Positions 9,017 to 16,607 of a stretch of DNA of 64,000 nt are shown piece after piece. The stretch spans positions 1-64,000 of the forward strand of contig CAXYCJ010000013.1 in NCBI GenBank assembly GCA_964275585.1. Direction: 5' to 3'. The notes beneath the pieces are model-generated. The model saw only the letters and a list, made by a program, of their open reading frames with translations, did no database searches and was not told the DNA's origin. Within the stretch, counting starts at the first letter, position 1; each line of letters starts with the position of its first letter. Position numbers and translations under genes: made by a program. The DNA comes from D2472 sp964275585. GTDB lineage: Bacteria > Pseudomonadota > Gammaproteobacteria > Magnimaribacterales > D2472.

Positions 9017-10843
9017 ATGTGTGGAATTATAGGTGCAGCCTCATCTCGTAACGTTGGAAAGTTGCTGGTCCAAGGGCTTCATAAAATGGAATATCGAGGC
9101 TATGACTCAGCTGGTATAGCCCTCCATCAAAAAGATAGTATTTTTAACCTTAGGACCCTTGGCAAAGTTAATTTGCTTGAAGAGGGAATGATCCAAGAGC
9201 GTCCAAAAAGTAAGCTTGGCATTGCCCACACTCGTTGGGCTACGCACGGCAAACCATCTCAAGAAAATGCCCATCCCCATGCTTCAAGTGGAGAGATTCA
9301 TATTGTCCATAACGGTATTATTGAAAACTATCAAGAGCTAACAGAAAAGCTCATTGCTAATGGATATGAATTTTCTTCTGAGACTGACTCAGAAGTGATT
9401 GCTCATTTGCTGCACCAGCACTTCAAAGTTTCAGGAAACTTATTGGATGCAATGCATGAAGCAATTAAAGAGCTAGATGGGGCTTATGCTATCGCTGCCA
9501 TTCACATAGATGACAAGAATAGACTTATAGTCGCAAGAAATAAAAGCCCACTATTAATCGGTGTTGGTATAGAGGAAAATTTTGCAGCCTCTGATCCTTT
9601 AGCTTTATCCCAACTTACCAATCAATTTGTATTCTTAGAAGACGGTGACGTTGCGGAAATAGACAAAGAGACTTATCAAATTTATACATCTAAAAATTCT
9701 AAGGTAACAAGAGACATCACCGAAATTGATATTGCGGTTAATGCTGTGACGAAGGGCTCATATTCTCATTTCATGGAAAAAGAAATTTATGAACAACCAG
9801 AGGCAGTCGGCAATACTATTAATGGCAAGCTTGGCGATGATGACGTTCTAGATAACATTTTTGGACTAGGCTCCTCAGAGGTCTTCAGTAAAATTAAGCG
9901 CATACAGTTCGTTGCATGTGGAACAAGCCTTCATGCTGGAAAAGTTGGCAGATTTTGGTTTGAAAAAATTGCCAAAATTCCTTGTTATGTTGATTTTGCC
10001 AGTGAGTACCGTTATCGAGACCCTTTGGTAGAAGAGGGCACATTGTTTGTTACTATCTCTCAGTCTGGAGAAACCGCGGACACCCTTGCAGCTCTAAGGT
10101 ACGCCCAAGAAAAAGAATACTTAAGCACACTTTCAATTTGTAACGTGCCAACCAGCTCTCTTGCCAGGGAATCAGAGCATGTGTTATTCACAAATGCTGG
10201 TCCGGAAATAGGCGTTGCTTCAACCAAGGCCTTCACTACTCAGCTTGCCGGACTCATGTTATTAGCTATGTCTATTGCAAAAAGTTTAGACCAAGACAAA
10301 GGGCTAAGAAAAAATTTAGCCAATGAGCTAAGAGCTTTGCCTGAAGTGATCAAAGAGACACTGGAGCTTTCAGATGAAATTTCAAAAATTGTTCCAAATA
10401 TTGCCGATAAGCACAATGCTCTATTTTTAGGCAGAGGAATGTTCTTTCCAATTGTTCAAGAGGGCGCATTAAAGTTAAAAGAAATTTCCTATATTCACGC
10501 AGAAGCCTATCCAGCAGGAGAGCTAAAGCATGGCCCACTGGCTCTGGTGGATGATCAAATTCCAGTGATAGCATTGTCTCCAGAGGATACTCTGACAGAA
10601 AAACTAGTCTCTAATTTAGAAGAAGTTAAAGCCAGAGGTGGAACCCTGTATGTATTTGGTGGCGGTAATTCTAAAATTAATATTGATAGAGGAGCCTTTA
10701 TTCAAATGCCAGAGTGCAGTGAGTTATTGGCACCTATTATCTATACTATTCCTCTTCAAATACTAGCCTATCAAGTTGCTTGTCAGCGTGGAACAGACCT
10801 TGACCAACCAAGGAACTTAGCCAAGTCAGTCACTGTGGAGTAG
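9017..10843 (+). CDS. glmS: glucosamine-6-phosphate synthase (isomerizing)
   Basis: Converts fructose-6-phosphate and glutamine to glucosamine-6-phosphate. The start is ATG 9017, one base after glmU, because the mature enzyme needs the nucleophile Cys2 (MCGIIGAA); a frame open from 8939 merely extends into glmU. Glutaminase domain about 1-240, then two SIS domains with CGTSLHAGK and SQSGETADT. 608 residues, against 609 in E. coli. It ends NLAKSVTVE-TAG. The Ser-Val-Thr-Val-Glu-stop segment recurs downstream as the island repeat and is the region recognised by TnsD in Tn7 systems. Confidence 0.97.
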   Translation: MCGIIGAASSRNVGKLLVQGLHKMEYRGYDSAGIALHQKDSIFNLRTLGKVNLLEEGMIQERPKSKLGIAHTRWATHGKPSQENAHPHASSGEIHIVHNGIIENYQELTEKLIANGYEFSSETDSEVIAHLLHQHFKVSGNLLDAMHEAIKELDGAYAIAAIHIDDKNRLIVARNKSPLLIGVGIEENFAASDPLALSQLTNQFVFLEDGDVAEIDKETYQIYTSKNSKVTRDITEIDIAVNAVTKGSYSHFMEKEIYEQPEAVGNTINGKLGDDDVLDNIFGLGSSEVFSKIKRIQFVACGTSLHAGKVGRFWFEKIAKIPCYVDFASEYRYRDPLVEEGTLFVTISQSGETADTLAALRYAQEKEYLSTLSICNVPTSSLARESEHVLFTNAGPEIGVASTKAFTTQLAGLMLLAMSIAKSLDQDKGLRKNLANELRALPEVIKETLELSDEISKIVPNIADKHNALFLGRGMFFPIVQEGALKLKEISYIHAEAYPAGELKHGPLALVDDQIPVIALSPEDTLTEKLVSNLEEVKARGGTLYVFGGGNSKINIDRGAFIQMPECSELLAPIIYTIPLQILAYQVACQRGTDLDQPRNLAKSVTVE

Positions 10844-10861
10844 AACATAACAGTGAATTAG
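10826..10861 (+). repeat. glmS-end repeat R1 (genuine glmS 3' end)
   Basis: Codons TCA GTC ACT GTG GAG TAG (Ser-Val-Thr-Val-Glu-stop) are the true end of glmS. Five bases after the stop comes AACAGTGAATTAG at 10849-10861. This is the reference copy for the island repeats and also the probable insertion target. The 215 bases from 10862 to the next gene at 11077 show no recognisable gene. Confidence 0.85.
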
Positions 10862-11076
10862 ATTTACAAAAAGCATATCATTTAACATTCATAATTAGCT
10901 TTACTAGTAACAATTTACTATTCGATAAAGCACCAGAACAACAACTATCACACTTCATAAGTAACAATACATTTTATTTAAGGTTAGAATTTACAAATCA
11001 AATATAGAGCAGAAATGCTAAACTGCTGATATTACAGTTGAATATTTTTGTATACATGCTTAAGGCTAAATAGTTT

Positions 11077-11961
11077 ATGGATTTAAAAAATTTTTCTAAT
11101 GAAGAATACGAATTGAAGGAAGATATTCCTAGATTTGTGCCAAGTGAAAGTTTTGCATCTTCATTTGGCTTGCAATGGAATACCTTTAGAAAAGTTCAAT
11201 TAGATTCTTATACTAATACTAATATGTCTGAGGGCAGAGTTAAGACAGCTATACCAATGCCATTGGAATCGATCAAAGGATTGAGAATATTGGAGGTAGG
11301 TTCAGGCGCAGGTAGATTTACAGAAATACTCTTAAAGTATGGAGCCATAGTCCATTCTTTCGATTTAAGTGATGCTGTTTTAGCTAATTATGCAAATAAT
11401 ATGCCTCATAAAAACTTAACTATTTTTCAGGCAGATGTTGAAAATATCCCATTTAAAGATAATTTTTTTGATGTCTCGCTTTGCTTAGGAGTTATGCAGC
11501 ATACTCGAAATTTTGATTCGAGTTTGAATGAGATATCTAGAGTAACAAAGGCTAATGGCATAATAAGTTTTGACCATTATCAAAAGCATATAGGACATTA
11601 TACGTCTCTATACTTAGTATATTGGCTTATTATTAAGCAACTACCAAAAAATTTACAACTAAAAGTTACCAATTTTTTAACATCAATTTTTTTTCCTATT
11701 CATTGGATATTTAGAAAATATTCTTTAGTTCAATATTTACTTAGGAGAATTAGCCCAATCAGCTTTTATTATGGAATGTTTGATCTTAACAAAGATCAGC
11801 ACTATGAGCTTTCTAAACTGGATACTCATGATAAAAATACTGATCACTACAAAAGAATGGTTACTGCCAAAAAATTAAATAAAATGGTAAGTAAATTTAA
11901 ATTTAAAAAATTTACAATCTTTCAGGGAGGAACAGGGTTGCAATGTATTGTTAATAAGTAG
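11077..11961 (+). CDS. class I SAM-dependent methyltransferase
   Basis: 294 residues. The SAM-binding motif I is ILEVGSGAGRF near residue 71-81, the acidic loop follows (HSFDLSD), and the FDVSLCLGVMQHT block corresponds to motif IV of Methyltransf_11 proteins. The C-terminal third is hydrophobic and aromatic and could contact membrane or a lipid. Substrate unknown. It is the first module after glmS, very AT-rich, with a 215-base leader and no clear ribosome binding site. Glycan or lipid modification would be typical for island methyltransferases but cannot be shown. Confidence 0.85.
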   Translation: MDLKNFSNEEYELKEDIPRFVPSESFASSFGLQWNTFRKVQLDSYTNTNMSEGRVKTAIPMPLESIKGLRILEVGSGAGRFTEILLKYGAIVHSFDLSDAVLANYANNMPHKNLTIFQADVENIPFKDNFFDVSLCLGVMQHTRNFDSSLNEISRVTKANGIISFDHYQKHIGHYTSLYLVYWLIIKQLPKNLQLKVTNFLTSIFFPIHWIFRKYSLVQYLLRRISPISFYYGMFDLNKDQHYELSKLDTHDKNTDHYKRMVTAKKLNKMVSKFKFKKFTIFQGGTGLQCIVNK

Positions 11962-12026
11962 ATTCTAAAAAGTTAAAAAGGGTAAGAAAATAAATGGGGA
12001 AGAAATCCACTACTAGATATGTAAAT

Positions 12027-12079
12027 CACTGTTTAAACTTAATCAGTGACGGTGGAATAGAATTGTAACTAACAGTTTA
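12027..12079 (+). repeat. glmS-end repeat R2
   Basis: CACTGTT at 12027-12033, nine bases, then TCA GTG ACG GTG GAA TAG at 12043-12060, which spells Ser-Val-Thr-Val-Glu-stop with three synonymous codon differences from glmS. AACAGTTTA follows ten bases after the stop (12071-12079), and its last A begins the ATG of the next gene. Confidence 0.85.
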
Positions 12080-12297
12080 TGATGAGCCCGAACAATCTAT
12101 CCTTTTTTTTAATTTGGATTTTTGGTTTTTTCGTTCTTTTATCATTTGATTTATTTGTTGAAGGCTTTGTTTTTGAATGGTTAGAATGGAACGGAACAAA
12201 CAAAAATGATTGGTTTTTTGTATTGTGGTGGGGAGTTGTCGTCGTATGGTTTTTCTATGGAGTAATTTCTCTTTACCAAAGATTTAGGAAATTATGA
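12079..12297 (+). CDS. small two-helix membrane protein, unknown
   Basis: 72 residues, rich in Trp and Phe, with two predicted membrane helices (about 7-30 and 46-66) separated by a short acidic/Asn loop. No family recognised. The first ATG is supplied by the last bases of repeat R2; a second ATG follows directly. It precedes the OGFr-domain gene by 4 bases and probably shares its transcript. Confidence 0.65.
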   Translation: MMSPNNLSFFLIWIFGFFVLLSFDLFVEGFVFEWLEWNGTNKNDWFFVLWWGVVVVWFFYGVISLYQRFRKL

Positions 12298-12301
12298 ACA
12301 G

Positions 12302-12745
12302 GTGAATTATAAAAAATTTCTAACCAGTGAAGAGAAAGATTTTAAGGGCAGATCTTTAGAAGAAATCTGGAATTTTTCTGATCAAGAAATAGAAAGCATC
12401 CACGACTTCATACAAATAATTTTTCCACTAAATGAACCCAGCCAATCTGTTTTTCATGGGCATTATTTAGACAGTGACGAAATTCTGCAAAAGGTAAAAC
12501 AAAACACACAAGCAAAAGAAAATATTATTAAATCATCTAAATGGTTTTTGTCTTTTCTCAAAAGGAACAGCTACTGGAACAGAAAGCACGATCATAATCA
12601 CTTAAGAATAACTAGAATTATAAAGTCATTGAGGTTGCTGGTTTCAGACAACGAAGCAAGCAGATTTTATGTAAGCGTTATAGAATTAATTGAAAATAAT
12701 AATCATATTAATAAAGAAACATTAGAATTTTGGAAAAATGCATAG
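12302..12745 (+). CDS. OGFr_N-domain protein
   Basis: 147 residues with the conserved core of the opioid growth factor receptor N-terminal domain family: SIHDFIQIIFPLNEPS (residues 32-47) matches the HdyIQWLFPl.e.S signature, and LRITRIIKSLRLL followed by EASRFY matches the second conserved block. Bacterial members exist but have no established function. Starts with GTG 4 bases after the preceding gene; no ribosome binding site is evident, so it may be translationally coupled. Likely soluble and cytoplasmic. Confidence 0.75.
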   Translation: MNYKKFLTSEEKDFKGRSLEEIWNFSDQEIESIHDFIQIIFPLNEPSQSVFHGHYLDSDEILQKVKQNTQAKENIIKSSKWFLSFLKRNSYWNRKHDHNHLRITRIIKSLRLLVSDNEASRFYVSVIELIENNNHINKETLEFWKNA

Positions 12746-12754
12746 AACCTTCTT

Positions 12755-12823
12755 CACTGTTATAAAACACTCCGTAACTATAAAACACTCCGTAACCGTC
12801 GAGTAGAAAAGAATGGTGCATTA
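12755..12823 (+). repeat. glmS-end repeat R3 with an internal duplication
   Basis: CACTGTT at 12755-12761, nine bases, then a first TCC GTA ACT; an 18-base unit (12761-12778) is duplicated exactly at 12779-12796, leading into TCC GTA ACC GTC GAG TAG (12789-12806), again Ser-Val-Thr-Val-Glu-stop. AATGGTGCATTA starts five bases after the stop (12812-12823), resembling AACAGTGAATTA of R1 at the same spacing. Confidence 0.85.
12761..12796 (+). repeat. perfect 18-base tandem duplication inside R3
   Basis: Two adjacent identical copies of TATAAAACACTCCGTAAC at 12761-12778 and 12779-12796. The duplicated unit covers the junction between the end of the preceding module and the Ser-Val-Thr part of the glmS-like core, which suggests slippage or imprecise recombination at the site. 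Confidence 0.95.
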
Positions 12824-12836
12824 AAAGGAGATAATA

Positions 12837-12986
12837 ATGGAAGGATTAACGGTTACGGCATTTGCTATGAGCATGATAGGAATTGGAGCACTTGTATCTG
12901 TAATTATATTGACAACAAAGGTAGAAAAACTTATAAAAACCCTAAAAGAAAAAGGAGTTCTCGAAGAGGATTACAAAGAAGAGTAA
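12837..12986 (+). CDS. 49-residue single-helix membrane peptide
   Basis: ATG at 12837 is preceded by AAAGGAG with six bases of spacing, the best ribosome binding site in the island. The peptide begins MEGLTVTAFAMSM, has one hydrophobic helix (about 5-26), then a charged Lys/Glu tail ending YKEE. It fills the module between R3 and R4 by itself. No family recognised; size and shape would suit a membrane-anchored regulatory or toxin-like peptide, but nothing supports a specific role. Confidence 0.7.
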   Translation: MEGLTVTAFAMSMIGIGALVSVIILTTKVEKLIKTLKEKGVLEEDYKEE

Positions 12987-13004
12987 TGCACCAAACAAAT
13001 CTAC

Positions 13005-13039
13005 TCAATCACTATGGAGCAGAATAAAACAATGAATTA
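13005..13039 (+). repeat. glmS-end repeat R4 (decayed)
   Basis: TCA ATC ACT ATG GAG CAG (13005-13022) differs from R1 by two G-to-A changes and a T-to-C change in the stop codon, so it reads Ser-Ile-Thr-Met-Glu-Gln. AACAATGAATTA follows after five bases (13028-13039), as in R1. The ATG at 13032 inside this repeat is the best start of the next gene. Confidence 0.8.
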
Positions 13040-13421
13040 TTTAATAACTATTTTCATTACATTGACAATTGGCTTCACCTCTAATGTTGCTGCAGAGTGG
13101 GTTGAGGCAGGCACATACAAAGATGGAGGCACTGCCTATATCGAAATGGATACCATTAAAAAAGCCGACGGTTTTGTTTATTACTGGACGATGGGTGATT
13201 ATCTTGTGCCAACTGAATACGGCGATCTTTCAGGGCAGGTTTATAGTCAAGGGGATTGCAACAAAAAGCGTATTAAAACATTAAGCTATGTTTGGTTCAA
13301 AAGAAATATGGGCAGGGGAGATGCTGAGCAAGAGGCATCAGAAAATAAAAACTGGAAATACCCCTCTCCAAATACCATGATGTTGTCAATGCTAAATCAG
13401 GTTTGTAGTTATATCGACTAA
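13032..13421 (+). CDS. exported protein, surface-adhesin E-like
   Basis: 129 residues from ATG 13032, which yields a clean Sec signal peptide (MNYLITIFITLTIGFTSNVA, cleavage probably before or after AE). The ATG at 13014 lies in the decayed glmS-like core of R4 and would add six polar residues before the signal. The mature part has WVEAGTYKDGGTAYIEMDTI and two late cysteines (GDC, QVC) that could form a disulfide, a pattern like the adhesin E family (PF16747). Role in surface or envelope is inferred from the family. Confidence 0.7.
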   Translation: MNYLITIFITLTIGFTSNVAAEWVEAGTYKDGGTAYIEMDTIKKADGFVYYWTMGDYLVPTEYGDLSGQVYSQGDCNKKRIKTLSYVWFKRNMGRGDAEQEASENKNWKYPSPNTMMLSMLNQVCSYID

Positions 13422-13435
13422 GGCTATGGTTCATT

Positions 13436-13485
13436 TACTGTTGCAAAACACCCAATCACGGTGGAGTTGATTCACCAATTGAATT
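13436..13485 (+). repeat. glmS-end repeat R5 (decayed)
   Basis: TACTGTT at 13436-13442, nine bases, then CCA ATC ACG GTG GAG TTG (13452-13469), a decayed Ser-Val-Thr-Val-Glu-stop. A GAATT-containing block follows five bases later. The CACTGTT-like element and its nine-base spacing match R2 and R3. The 139 bases between here and the next gene at 13625 contain no recognisable gene. Confidence 0.7.
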
Positions 13486-13624
13486 TATAGATGAGATATA
13501 AAGGTTAATAGACTGAGACAATTTGTTTATGCAGATATGCTCATTAACATTAGATTAGTCTATGATGCGTATTTAAGAATCAGTACAAGATATATTAAAT
13601 CAACAAAAAGGTCAGCAGGATAAA

Positions 13625-14032
13625 ATGAAACCAATAATAAAAAAACCGAATATATTTAGACGAACAGTAATGTTCATAGTAGACAGCTGGAGAGCTGTCA
13701 TGGATGTGAGATACAACCCATTAAAATACATACCTGATCCAAGCCTGCAAACCTACTTCATGTTAGTGCTATTTACTGTTTGGAGTGTAGCTTTTGGATT
13801 TATAGCAATCTTTTGGTTAGGGTTTATTGAGTATAGTATTCTTGCAAGCATCTTAGTTCACTCAGCAATACTAATCCCGATAGCTTTTACTAATGCAGTT
13901 TTTGTAGATGCTGAAAGAGATGGTGAGAACTGGTTAAAGGAGTGGCGTCAGGAACAATCAAGATACAAATTGGTTGTGAATAGGCTCAAGACTAAGAATT
14001 TAATTTTATGGGACCCAAACAAAGAAGCCTAA
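13625..14032 (+). CDS. small membrane protein, unknown
   Basis: 135 residues: basic N-terminus (KPIIKKPNIFRR), two membrane helices (about 44-66 and 68-92), then a cytoplasmic charged tail. No family recognised. AGCAGGA four bases before the ATG can serve as ribosome binding site. It lies 139 bases after R5 and 19 bases before a homocysteine methyltransferase gene. Confidence 0.7.
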   Translation: MKPIIKKPNIFRRTVMFIVDSWRAVMDVRYNPLKYIPDPSLQTYFMLVLFTVWSVAFGFIAIFWLGFIEYSILASILVHSAILIPIAFTNAVFVDAERDGENWLKEWRQEQSRYKLVVNRLKTKNLILWDPNKEA

Positions 14033-14051
14033 TTAATTACAGTAACATCAC

Positions 14052-14945
14052 ATGAAACCCCTAATACTAGATTCGGCACTTGGCACCGAACTTGAGAGGC
14101 GTGGCGAGTACCTTCCAAGTTTTAAAACATCTATATGGTCAGCATATTCCTTAATACATAATCCAGAAGTAATTAAACAAATACATATTGATAATATAGA
14201 GGCTGGTGCAGATGTAATTACCACATCAAACTATCAAGCCACTCCAGAATTATTAAAACGAGAGCCATCTGCGCCTTCATATGAAGATTTAGCAAAACGA
14301 TCACTAGAATTGTGCAAAGAAGCAATAATTGAAACTGGGACACAAACCAAAATTGCAGGATGCTACCCTCCAATTCATGTTACTTTCAGACCAGATTTAA
14401 GTTCAAAAGAAAAAAAACTAATAAAGTTTTATAAGACACTGGGTGAAATTTATCAAGATGAAGTTGACATAATTATTTGCGAGACAATGGCATCAATTTA
14501 TGAAGGCACAATTGCCGCATCAACTGCAAAAAATTTTTCTAACAAAGTTTGGTTAAGTTGGACAACAAGAGGAAATAAACTTAACAGACTTCCAAGCACT
14601 GAGCTATTAGACCTTGCAATTAGCGAAGGTTTGAAATTAGATGTTGATTGTCAATTAGTTAATTGTGTTCATGCAGATACTGCAAGCATGGCAATTGAGA
14701 AACTTAAAAAAGAAAAAAGTTTTGGAATATATGCTAACTCTTCAATATACAAAAAAAATAAACTTGAGGGCTTCATTAGTGATTCTGATGAATGGCATTA
14801 TCACAATCAACAACCTATTAATCATGTTGAGTATAAAGATTTTGTTATGGAATGGATCAACAATGGAGCGTCTGTAATTGGTGGGTGCTGCAGAACAACA
14901 ATTGATCATATAAAAGAAATAAAAAAAATTGTCGAAAAATTATGA
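14052..14945 (+). CDS. homocysteine S-methyltransferase family protein
   Basis: 297 residues, zinc-dependent TIM barrel of the BHMT/MmuM family, transferring a methyl group from S-methylmethionine or a similar donor to homocysteine. Seen: LDSALGTELERRG at the N-terminus, DVITTSNYQA (about 54-63), and the three zinc cysteines as VNC near 205 and GGCC near 281. Such enzymes salvage methylated sulfur compounds, useful in seawater. No mmuP-like permease is beside it; the preceding gene encodes a two-TM protein that is not a permease. Confidence 0.9.
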   Translation: MKPLILDSALGTELERRGEYLPSFKTSIWSAYSLIHNPEVIKQIHIDNIEAGADVITTSNYQATPELLKREPSAPSYEDLAKRSLELCKEAIIETGTQTKIAGCYPPIHVTFRPDLSSKEKKLIKFYKTLGEIYQDEVDIIICETMASIYEGTIAASTAKNFSNKVWLSWTTRGNKLNRLPSTELLDLAISEGLKLDVDCQLVNCVHADTASMAIEKLKKEKSFGIYANSSIYKKNKLEGFISDSDEWHYHNQQPINHVEYKDFVMEWINNGASVIGGCCRTTIDHIKEIKKIVEKL

Positions 14946-14951
14946 TTCTAA

Positions 14952-14988
14952 TCAGTCACGATGGAGTAGTCTTAGATGAATCAGTTTA
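14952..14988 (+). repeat. glmS-end repeat R6
   Basis: TCA GTC ACG ATG GAG TAG (14952-14969) reads Ser-Val-Thr-Met-Glu-stop. ATCAGTTTA begins exactly ten bases after the stop (14980-14988), the same spacing as AACAGTTTA in R2. The start codon of the HXXEE gene (14976) lies inside the repeat. Confidence 0.8.
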
Positions 14989-15515
14989 AAAATCTAATTG
15001 TTTTAGGTCCTTTGATATATGCAATTCATCATTTTGAGGAGCATATAATATTCAATTTTAGAGAGTGGCGATTAAGCTACTTTTATGACAACAATCCTAT
15101 TGCCACAGAAGAAGTTCTTATAAGGCTCATCTCGCTTCTGCTAATAGTTGTTTTTATTCATTTAATCAAGAATAACAGAGGCAGTGCCTTTCTTGTTTTA
15201 TTCTTCTTAATGACAACACAAGTTGTTAATGCGTTATTTCATGTTTTCTTTAGTTTTTATTTTTATGACTTTAGTCCAGGTGCTATTACGGCAGTATTGC
15301 TCTATCTTCCCGTCAATTATTTAATTATCAGAGCAGCATTTCAAGAAGGGTTTATTAAAAGTTATTGGGAGTTATTTTTTATTTTTGTTGCAGGAATAAC
15401 GGTTTTTAGTCTTTTTGAGTTAATTGGCCCTGAGGTAATGATTTATAATGCTCTGTTGGCGCCTCTTTACTACATCATAATTAACAAGATAGAGGAGAAG
15501 AGTATAATTGCATAA
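14976..15515 (+). CDS. HXXEE-domain membrane protein
   Basis: 179 residues with about five membrane helices. The family motif H-x-x-E-E is present at residues 18-22 (IHHFEEH) and LNALFH-like segments follow in the middle (NALFHVF). Function of the family is unknown; the clustered His and Glu in a membrane helix hint at metal binding. The start ATG lies inside repeat R6. Confidence 0.8.
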   Translation: MNQFKNLIVLGPLIYAIHHFEEHIIFNFREWRLSYFYDNNPIATEEVLIRLISLLLIVVFIHLIKNNRGSAFLVLFFLMTTQVVNALFHVFFSFYFYDFSPGAITAVLLYLPVNYLIIRAAFQEGFIKSYWELFFIFVAGITVFSLFELIGPEVMIYNALLAPLYYIIINKIEEKSIIA

Positions 15516-15545
15516 TATTGCACATGAGAATCAAGGAATAAAAAT

Positions 15546-16523
15546 ATGAAGTATAGAAATCTTGGCAAATCAGGTCTCAAGCTCTCTGAACTTTCCTTTG
15601 GATCCTGGGTAACATTTAATAAACAAGTTAATTCAAAATTAGCAGAAGAAATGTTTGGAATTTGCCTGGATACAGGCGTCAATTTTTTCGATAACGCAGA
15701 AGGGTATGAAAGAGGTTTGTCAGAAGTTGTTATGGGAGAGGCACTAAATAACTTAAATAATCCAAGAGACTCTTATTGCGTTAGCTCAAAAGTTTTCTTT
15801 GGAGCTCATGAAAATCCTTCTCCAACTCAAATGGGCTTAAGCAGAAAACACATTACTGAAGCATGTCATCAAGCCCTAAAAAGACTTCAAGTTGAGTACC
15901 TTGATCTTTATTTCTGTCATAGAGCAGATCCAGATACTCCTATTGGTGAAACGGTTTGGGCTATGCATAATTTAGTTACCCAAGGAAAGATATTATATTG
16001 GGGAACTTCTGAATGGACAGCAGACGAGGTTGATCAGGCATATACCTTTGCTATAGAAAACCATTTAACCCCCCCTTCAATGGAGCAGCCTCAATACAAC
16101 CTATTAGACAGAGACAGATTTGAAGTTGAGTATGAGCCTATCTTTAAAAAATATGGCATGGGTACTACAACATGGTCACCCTTAGCATCAGGAGCATTAA
16201 CCGGCAAATACTTAACAGGCATTCCTAAAGGCTCAAGAGCATCTTTAGAGGGATATGAGTGGCTAAAAAAGCATATGGTTGAATCAGATAGAGGTCAAGA
16301 TAGAATGAAAAAGGTCGCTAATTTTATAAAGTTAGCCGGTGCTTATGACCTTAGCCCTTCAAAGCTTGCTATAGCTTGGTGCCTACTTAACAAAAATGTA
16401 TCAACTGTAATCTTAGGCGCATCAAATACAGACCAGTTAAAAGATAATTTAGGCGCATTAGATTATTCAGATTCGTTAAAAGATGATGAGTTAATCAAAA
16501 AATTAGGAAATATTGAGAACTAG
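15546..16523 (+). CDS. aldo/keto reductase, Kv-beta-like
   Basis: 325-residue NADPH-dependent oxidoreductase of the AKR superfamily. It starts MKYRNLGKSGLKLSELSFG, has the catalytic tetrad Asp-Tyr-Lys-His as NFFDNAEGY, SSKVF and YFCHRADP, and GKILYWGTSEW typical of the group related to potassium-channel beta subunits. Substrate unknown, probably small aldehydes or ketones. GGAATAAAAAT precedes the ATG. It ends 15 bases before repeat R7. Confidence 0.92.
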   Translation: MKYRNLGKSGLKLSELSFGSWVTFNKQVNSKLAEEMFGICLDTGVNFFDNAEGYERGLSEVVMGEALNNLNNPRDSYCVSSKVFFGAHENPSPTQMGLSRKHITEACHQALKRLQVEYLDLYFCHRADPDTPIGETVWAMHNLVTQGKILYWGTSEWTADEVDQAYTFAIENHLTPPSMEQPQYNLLDRDRFEVEYEPIFKKYGMGTTTWSPLASGALTGKYLTGIPKGSRASLEGYEWLKKHMVESDRGQDRMKKVANFIKLAGAYDLSPSKLAIAWCLLNKNVSTVILGASNTDQLKDNLGALDYSDSLKDDELIKKLGNIEN

Positions 16524-16538
16524 TACAACCAATTCAAC

Positions 16539-16574
16539 TCGGCCACTGTCGAGTAAGTTCGAACAGTGAATTAG
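16539..16574 (+). repeat. glmS-end repeat R7
   Basis: TCG GCC ACT GTC GAG TAA (16539-16556) reads Ser-Ala-Thr-Val-Glu-stop, here with TAA. AACAGTGAATTAG (16562-16574) starts five bases after the stop and is identical over 13 bases to the R1 block. It precedes the formaldehyde detoxification genes. Confidence 0.85.
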
Positions 16575-16607
16575 AATAATGATATTGAAATCTCTAGGAG
16601 CATTAAT

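Noticed and set aside
14033..14051. Possible ninth glmS-end repeat (ACA GTA ACA) between the two genes of the fifth module
   Set aside because: Only three codons are similar, no GAG-stop and no AACAGTG-like block at the right distance; compatible with chance in AT-rich DNA.
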